From Ditibartonella apihabitans (lineage in GTDB: Bacteria; Pseudomonadota; Alphaproteobacteria; Rhizobiales; Rhizobiaceae): 64,000 nucleotides of DNA. The DNA is taken from positions 1,364,001-1,428,000 of the forward strand of contig NZ_CP015820.1 of assembly GCF_002007485.1 (NCBI RefSeq). The letters run 5' to 3'. A model generated the notes under the pieces. That model saw only the letters and a list, made by a program, of their open reading frames with translations, did no database searches and had not been told where the DNA came from. Shown in pieces: positions 58,490 through 64,000 of the stretch (its first letter is position 1; every line of letters begins with the position of its first letter). The translations under genes and the position numbers were made by a program.

Positions 58490-59924
58490 TTGCCTTCTTT
58501 AACATCATTAAAAGACGAAGCAGTCATTGCATTCGATGCTTTGAGAGACCGGACGAAAAGTACGTTTAATCCCACGTTGCGACTGGGGGTGACAGGACTT
58601 TCCGGAGCCGGAAAGACGGTCTTCATCACATCGTTAATTCAAAATCTGCTTTATTCCGGTCGTTTGCCGATATTCGAAGTCGCACGCGAAGGAAGGCTGC
58701 TGAACGCACGACTTGCCGAACAACCGGATAGTAAAATAGCTCGATTTGAATTCGAAAACATATCGATCGTTTGGTTAATGAAAAACTTTGGCCGCAATCC
58801 ACGCGTTCACTTTCCCAACTTCGCCTGAAACTCGAATTTCTAACGCGTTCGCAAAAGTTTTCAGGTTCCAAACAGAAAAAGCTTTCGATTGATATTATTG
58901 ATTATCCCGGCGAATGGCTCCTTGATTTGCCATTACTTCAAAAAAATTACCGTGAATTCAGTGCCCAATCAATTGCAAGAGCCAATTCACCGGAACACAA
59001 AGCACATGCGAAAGCCTGGCTTGGTGCGATCCGGAGTGTTAACTTCCTCAATGAGGCAAACGAGCGCGATATTGAAGTTCTGGCTGAAAGTTTCAAAAGC
59101 TATTTACGCTCGGCAAAAAATTCCGGTAACATGATATCTGCGCTTCCTCCGGGACGGTTTCTCATACCTGGCAGTTTTGAAGGCGCGCCTGTCCTTAGCT
59201 TTTCACCCCTACCCGATTTGGGAATTGCCGAATTTCCCGATAACTCTATCGCAAAGATTATGGAACAGCGATATGAGGCCTATAAAAGTCTGGTTATTAA
59301 ACCATTTTTTCGAGAATATATTGCCCGTCTTGATCGTCAGGTCATTCTGGTTGATTCTCTCGACGCCATAAATGGAGGAACCGCTTCAATTCTCGAAATG
59401 CAAAATGCGTTATGCGAAATTCTCGACTGCTTTAAGGCTGGCAAAAACCATCTTCTCAGTGCACTCGTTCAGCACAAGATCGATCGTATTTTGGTAGCTT
59501 CCACGAAAGCCGACTATCTCCATCATATCAACCATGCTCGTCTCGAAAATATCACCTCGGAAATTGTCCGGACTGCCATGGATAAAGCTGAGTTGAAAGG
59601 CGTTTTAACCGATACATTGGCAGTGGCTTCACTACGTTCTACAAAAGAAGGAACGAGCGAAAAAACGGCGAAAGCTTGGCCGTTGTCATAGGAACACCGA
59701 TGAAAGGTGAAACAATTGGCGATATGGTATTTGATGGAAAAACCGAAACAGCTATTTTCCCCGGTGATTTGCCTCAATCATTATCTCAACTGTTAAAAGA
59801 AAATTTGCCTGAAAAGTTACAATTTGTCCGTTTTTTACCGCCGCAATTAAAAATGAATCAGCCCTTTCCGCAAATCCGTCTCGACCGTGCATTGGAATTT
59901 CTATTCGGAGATTATTTGATATGA
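58490..59924 (+). CDS. ycjX: YcjX-family P-loop NTPase, frame interrupted at two sites
   Basis: A GTPase-like protein of the DUF463/YcjX family, associated with envelope stress in E. coli; function unclear. The TTG start at 58490 begins MPSLTSLKDEAVIAFDALRD, then Walker A GLSGAGKTVFI, and the conserved DYPGEWLLDLPLL follows further on. The frame breaks at about 58759 (CC reduced to C) and at 59660-59665 (A run). One added base at each gives a continuous protein of about 478 residues ending FLFGDYLI. Its stop overlaps the ycjF start (ATGA), the usual ycjXF pairing. Confidence 0.86.
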
Positions 59925-61027
59925 CCAGTCGCAAACCACAGGCAATAAACGACCTGAAGTCAATCGAAGAGGACCAGAGCGATCCTTTTCTGGACGAGGC
60001 ATTAAGCGAACTGAACGAGCTTGAGAATAATAACACATCCGAAACCAAACGCACTTTTACAAGCGGTAGAATATTTTTATCATCCGTCTTGCTATTATTG
60101 ATTTTGGCACTCGGTTTATCGGCAGATGGCCTCATACGCTCGCTCTTTGCCGAATACCAATTTTTAGGCTTTATTGCCCTGATTATTACTATTGTAGGTG
60201 GTATCGCTCTCCTTTGCTTCATCATCGGTGAAGTGCGCGCATTATTGCGTCTGGCGTCAGTTGATAAAATAAGGAAAAATGCGGAAGAAGCCGCGCTAAC
60301 GGACAACATCAATCTTGCGAGGAAATCGGTAGAAGAATTGATACGCTACACGGCCCGAAGCCCTTATATATCCGAGGGGAGACAGGCTATGTTATCGCAC
60401 AACGGAGATATTATAGATGGTAAAGCACTGATCCATCTCGCCGAATATGAAATTCTACGCCCACTCGATCTTGAAGCGCGAAAAATGATTCTCAATTCTG
60501 CAAAACGTGTTTCGGTTGTGACAGCCGTGAGCCCCCGCGCTATTATTGATCTTGGCTATGTTCTTTATGAAGTTGTCGGGCTCATTCGTCGTCTGGCAAC
60601 GCTTTATGGAGCACGTCCTGAACGTTTCGGTCTGATTTCCCTCGTAAAGCGTGTCATTTCCCATCTTGCCGTTACCGGTACTCTTGCCGTCGGCGATGGT
60701 CTTGTCGAACAATTTATTGGACAGGGACTTGCAACCCGCTTGTCTGCACGTTTGGGTGAAGGCGTAGTCAATGGTTTGATGACAACGCGCATCGGCATAG
60801 CAACAATGGATGCACTCCGCCCTTTCCCGTTTGACGGAGAAAAAAGACCCGGCATAAGTGATTTTACCGGAGACCTGATTGGTTTCAACCGGAATAAAGA
60901 CAAAGAAAAACTAAAAAAACACTCGAACAGGAAAATAACGAATAAAGAATTAACCATTTTTTCCGATAATAGCTGGCGATGCGGATTTGTCTTAACAGGT
61001 CACATCGTTTCGTACGGTTTTGCGTAA
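59921..61027 (+). CDS. ycjF: YcjF-family (TIGR01620/DUF697) membrane protein
   Basis: Inner-membrane partner of YcjX; function unknown. An acidic N-terminal region (EEDQSDPFLDEALSELNELE) precedes two membrane segments (IFLSSVLLLLILALGLSADG and LGFIALIITIVGGIALLCFI). A DUF697-type domain with RRLATLYGARPERFGLISLV and further hydrophobic helices follows. The written C-terminus (from about 60920) looks unnatural. One added base in the A run 60913-60919 would end the protein KTLEQENNE at 60945, about 341 residues, which I find more likely. Confidence 0.82.
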   Translation: MTSRKPQAINDLKSIEEDQSDPFLDEALSELNELENNNTSETKRTFTSGRIFLSSVLLLLILALGLSADGLIRSLFAEYQFLGFIALIITIVGGIALLCFIIGEVRALLRLASVDKIRKNAEEAALTDNINLARKSVEELIRYTARSPYISEGRQAMLSHNGDIIDGKALIHLAEYEILRPLDLEARKMILNSAKRVSVVTAVSPRAIIDLGYVLYEVVGLIRRLATLYGARPERFGLISLVKRVISHLAVTGTLAVGDGLVEQFIGQGLATRLSARLGEGVVNGLMTTRIGIATMDALRPFPFDGEKRPGISDFTGDLIGFNRNKDKEKLKKHSNRKITNKELTIFSDNSWRCGFVLTGHIVSYGFA

Positions 61028-61055
61028 TTTGTGTAAAAGGCAGAGTAACGCCATT

Positions 61056-61587
61056 ATGAAAAAATCTTTTCGGCTTTTATTGGGTTGACTATAGCATCAT
61101 CATCAATGGTGACAACAAGCTTCGCAGCTGACAGCGATGTTGACTTCTTTCGCTCGATAGAAGGGAGCTGGGCGGGTCCCGGAGAAGTCGTTGCCGGAAA
61201 TATAAAGGAACAAAATTCACTTGTACTTTTGCCGGCACAACTGAAGTGTCTCAAGTTGGCATGACACTTGATGGCAATTGTCGCGTCGGCGTTTTTTCAC
61301 AGCCGATGAAAGCAACTGTTCAGAGAGGTCCCTCTGGCTTTTCCGGCGAATTCAATGACGGTGCAAAAGGTGATGGACTTGATGTCGTCTCCGGTAAAGT
61401 CGGCGCCGACCGGATGGTTTTCGGATTGAACCGCAAGCAACTCAATGGCGCTATGATGGCGCGTCTTGAAGATAAAAACTCGATGAATATCACCGTTTCA
61501 GTAAAAATTCAGGATGACCTTATTCCTGTCGTCGGAATGAAACTCAAGCGGACCGGTGATGTGCCGCGCGATTTTGCTAAAAAATAA
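61056..61587 (+). CDS. Small exported protein, frame interrupted at two sites
   Basis: Unknown function; conserved-looking secreted protein of about 177 residues after repair. The ATG at 61056 opens MKKSF and, with one T added to the run at 61067-61070, continues as a signal peptide (SAFIGLTIASSSMVTTSFAA). One A added at 61198-61200 joins EGSWAGPGEVVAGKYKGTKF to the long final frame, with GMTLDGNCRVGVFSQPMKAT and two cysteines likely to form a disulfide (FTCTF and GNCRVG). No domain recognised. It follows ycjF, possibly in the same transcription unit. Confidence 0.65.
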
Positions 61588-61608
61588 ACCTAGAGCAGCA
61601 GTGTAAAC

Positions 61609-62145
61609 CTAGATGAGTGGCAATGTCCGGTAATTGCGGTCAAGATACATCAGGGCATCAATTCCGGGATGGGTTTTAACCGCCACCACTTCGCCAATCA
61701 AAACATAATGGGTGGCATGAATGTGCCAACCAACCAGCTGGCAATCGAGTGCAACAAGCGCATCGGAGAGAACCGGTGCTCCTGTTCTCAATGTGCCCCA
61801 TTCTGCTTGCAAAAACCGTTGTTCCTGGGAAAGTCCGCCGCGACCCGCAAAAATATCCGACAGGTTTTTGTGATGCCCTGCCAAAGTGTTCACACAGAAC
61901 TTTTCATTTTCAATAAAAATTCTGTTTTCTTCATGTTGCCGCATCAGACAAACAAGAACGGTCGGAGGGTTATCGGAAAGAGAGCAACAGGCCGAAATCG
62001 TCACACCCCGTCTGTTTTTCACGCCATCGGTTGTGACAATATGAACTGCTCCGGCAAAATGGCTCATCGCATTACGATAGTCGACCGAGGAAACCGTTAC
62101 AATCGGCTTGTCTGACGAAATTAAATGTGTTGAATGTTCAGTCAT
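61609..62145 (-). CDS. Flavin reductase-like domain protein
   Basis: An FMN-binding split-barrel protein, likely an NAD(P)H:flavin reductase or oxygenase partner. The 178-residue product shows the family phrases VDYRNAMSHFAGAVHIVTTD, GVTISACCSLSDNPPTVLVC, NEKFCVNTLAGHHKNLSDIF and the late DALVALDCQLVGWHIHATHY. No oxygenase component lies beside it, so its partner is unknown. Convergent with the exported-protein gene. Confidence 0.85.
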   Translation of the reverse strand: MTEHSTHLISSDKPIVTVSSVDYRNAMSHFAGAVHIVTTDGVKNRRGVTISACCSLSDNPPTVLVCLMRQHEENRIFIENEKFCVNTLAGHHKNLSDIFAGRGGLSQEQRFLQAEWGTLRTGAPVLSDALVALDCQLVGWHIHATHYVLIGEVVAVKTHPGIDALMYLDRNYRTLPLI

Positions 62146-62349
62146 AATTCAATTTTCAAATCTGCCGGTTGGTTCTTTTTCCATTTTTAGTAAAATTTAC
62201 AGTGCATTAGTACGCAAAATTTTCCTAAAATGCTAGCAATCTCGGTTAAAATAACTTTGATAATGAATGCGTTCAGGTGTGGATCGGCCGAAAAACGGGT
62301 TTTATACTGGAAAACTACGTGATAGGAAGCAGCAGCCGAGGAGATTGGA

Positions 62350-63018
62350 ATGTCTTTGCAACAAATAATTGCCCCTTCAATTCTGGCTTCAGACTTTTCT
62401 CGTCTTGGTCAGGAAATTACAGATGTCGTCGCCGCTGGTGCTGACTGGATTCATGTTGACGTGATGGATGGTCATTTTGTGCCCAATATCACCTTCGGTC
62501 CGGATGTTGTAAAAGCGATAAGACCGGTAACGAGCGCCGTCTTCGATGTCCATCTGATGATCTCTCCTGTTGATTCCTATCTGGAAAGTTTCGCCAAAGC
62601 CGGAGCAGACATTATAACAGTCCACGCCGAATCGACTCCTCATCCGCACCGTTCTTTGCAGGCCATAAGAGCATTGGGCAAGAAAGCCGGCATTTCGCTT
62701 AATCCGGGTACACCGGAACACATCATTGAATATCTTCTTGATCAAATTGATCTCATTCTTGTTATGACAGTCAATCCGGGATTTGGCGGCCAGAGTTTTA
62801 TTCCGGCAATGGTCGAGAAAATCAAAAAACTACATGCAATGATTGGAAATCGGCCAATTACCCTCGAAGTTGATGGCGGAATTACAGTCGACACAATCGG
62901 GAGCGCGGCTTCGGCTGGCGCAAACGCGTTTGTTGCAGGATCTGCAATATTTAAAAATGGTAATAAAGAAATTTACAAAACACGCATTGACGCCTTGCGC
63001 AAAGCAGCAAGACGCTGA
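62350..63018 (+). CDS. rpe: Ribulose-phosphate 3-epimerase
   Basis: Interconverts ribulose 5-phosphate and xylulose 5-phosphate in the pentose phosphate pathway. The 222-residue TIM barrel carries the metal ligands in [18 protein letters not shown] (His35, Asp37), [26 protein letters not shown] and [21 protein letters not shown]-type ribosome site precedes the ATG. purB follows after 18 bases. Confidence 0.95.
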   Translation: MSLQQIIAPSILASDFSRLGQEITDVVAAGADWIHVDVMDGHFVPNITFGPDVVKAIRPVTSAVFDVHLMISPVDSYLESFAKAGADIITVHAESTPHPHRSLQAIRALGKKAGISLNPGTPEHIIEYLLDQIDLILVMTVNPGFGGQSFIPAMVEKIKKLHAMIGNRPITLEVDGGITVDTIGSAASAGANAFVAGSAIFKNGNKEIYKTRIDALRKAARR

Positions 63019-63036
63019 AACAGAAGGAACTCGATC

Positions 63037-64000
63037 ATGATACCGCGTTATTCCCGTCCTGAAATGGTCTCCATCTGGTCGCCAGAAACAAAATACCGCA
63101 TCTGGTTCGAGATTGAGGCACACGCTTGCACGGCATTAGCCAAACTCGGTGTTATTCCGGAAGAAGCTGCAAAAAATATCTGGGAAAAAGGTAGCAACGC
63201 AAAATTCGATGTCTCCCGTATTGAGGAGATTGAAGCTGTAACAAAACATGATGTTATCGCTTTTTTGACGCATCTTGCCGAATTTATTGGACCTGATTCG
63301 CGTTTTGTCCATCAGGGCATGACTTCTTCCGATGTGCTCGACACCACGCTCAATGTTCAACTGATGCGCGCCTCCGATATTTTGATCAAAGACATGGACG
63401 AGTTGCTTAAAGCTCTTAAAAAACGTGCCTTTGAATATAAAGACACCGTCATGATCGGTCGCAGCCACGGCATTCATGCAGAACCGACAACTTTCGGGCT
63501 TAAATTGGCATTTGCCTATGCTGAATTTTCACGCTGCCGCGCGCGGCTTGTCGCTGCAAAAGAAGAAATTTCTACCTGTGCCATTTCCGGTGCTGTCGGG
63601 ACATTTGCTAATATCGACCCGCGTGTTGAAGCCTATGTCGCCGATCAATTGGGTATGCGTCCCGAACCGATCTCGACGCAAATTATCCCGCGTGACAGAC
63701 ATGCTATGTTTTTTGCAACACTCGGTGTTATTGCTTCATCTATAGAACGTCTGGCAATTGAAATTCGTCACTTGCAAAGAACAGAAGTTCTTGAAGCCGA
63801 GGAATATTTCTCCCCCGGCCAAAAAGGGTCATCTGCAATGCCCCATAAACGCAATCCGGTTCTTTCAGAAAATCTCACCGGGCTTTCCCGCATGATACGT
63901 TCTTTCGCTTTTCCTGCCATGGAAGATGTTGCTCTTTGGCATGAACGCGACATTTCCCATTCCTCCGTCGAGAGATTTATCGGTCCGGATGCCACTATAA
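63037..64000 (+). CDS. purB: Adenylosuccinate lyase (3' end outside window)
   Basis: Cleaves SAICAR and adenylosuccinate in purine synthesis. The visible 321 residues start MIPRYSRPEMVSIWSPETKY, have an intact frame to the window edge, and include SRFVHQGMTSSDVLDTTLN, MIGRSHGIHAEPTTFGLKL and the superfamily signature GSSAMPHKRNP. Roughly 110 residues of the usual 430 are cut off. The ribosome site AGAAGGA lies about 9 bases upstream, and the gene is paired with rpe. Confidence 0.96.
   Translation, partial: MIPRYSRPEMVSIWSPETKYRIWFEIEAHACTALAKLGVIPEEAAKNIWEKGSNAKFDVSRIEEIEAVTKHDVIAFLTHLAEFIGPDSRFVHQGMTSSDVLDTTLNVQLMRASDILIKDMDELLKALKKRAFEYKDTVMIGRSHGIHAEPTTFGLKLAFAYAEFSRCRARLVAAKEEISTCAISGAVGTFANIDPRVEAYVADQLGMRPEPISTQIIPRDRHAMFFATLGVIASSIERLAIEIRHLQRTEVLEAEEYFSPGQKGSSAMPHKRNPVLSENLTGLSRMIRSFAFPAMEDVALWHERDISHSSVERFIGPDATI

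Overview
The window comes from an alphaproteobacterium of the order Hyphomicrobiales. Gene content and order (folE-hisI next to thrS, dgt-argS-SPOR protein, alaC-hom-glpX, hda next to an AI-2E permease and purMN, cckA/FliO-like/dksA, ycjX-ycjF, rpe-purB) resemble Brucella and Bartonella, and the base composition is rather AT-rich. A member of Bartonellaceae, for example a gut-associated lineage, is a reasonable inference. No 16S rRNA or other decisive marker is present. Most of the window is chromosomal core, with five tRNA genes and no recognisable phage, insertion sequence or CRISPR array.

Layout. 1-4390: an S/N-oxide respiration operon (multiheme cytochrome truncated by the window edge, TorD chaperone, TorA/DorA reductase) closed by a strong terminator. 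4501-12520: tRNA-Ala, a secreted protein, then a leftward operon for a HlyD/RbbA/YhhJ-type ABC exporter ending in an alpha/beta hydrolase. 13088-17440: tRNA-Leu, hisI, folE, a NifU-like scaffold, yidD, thrS. 17665-25557: a secreted protein, erpA, dgt, argS and a very long SPOR-domain protein. 26306-33938: ilvE behind a large hairpin, glpX, hom, alaC, two lipoproteins (one an M15-type peptidase). 34003: tRNA-Glu, then about 1.1 kb without genes. 35164-43634: an accessory catabolic island for L-arabonate (arabonate dehydratase, MFS importer, LysR, LysR remnants, IclR, 2-keto-3-deoxyarabonate dehydratase, an unknown 43-codon gene, ketoglutarate semialdehyde dehydrogenase). 43738-45319: heme monooxygenase, tRNA-Arg, NDUFS4-like protein, tRNA-Pro. 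45478-64000: SH3 protein, hda, AI-2E permease, purM, purN, a lipoprotein, a LivJ-type binding protein, cckA, a FliO-like protein, dksA, a SixA-type phosphatase, ycjX, ycjF, a secreted protein, a flavin reductase, rpe and purB (cut by the window end).

The island is the clearest metabolic module. The importer would take up the sugar acid, and two dehydratases and an aldehyde dehydrogenase would convert it to 2-oxoglutarate, under local LysR and IclR control. The first operon would let the cell respire on S- or N-oxides. Its cytochrome has an unusual domain combination, and its reductase keeps the active-site tyrosine linked to S-oxide use.

Important caution: about twenty reading-frame breaks occur in otherwise well-preserved genes, including essential ones (thrS three times, argS twice). 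Every one is repaired by adding one base, mostly in a short homopolymer run. I read these as sequence or assembly errors rather than biological decay, and give gene extents after mental repair with the break positions stated. The breaks also explain an apparent fused permease (7486-9717) that is really the end of rbbA plus yhhJ.
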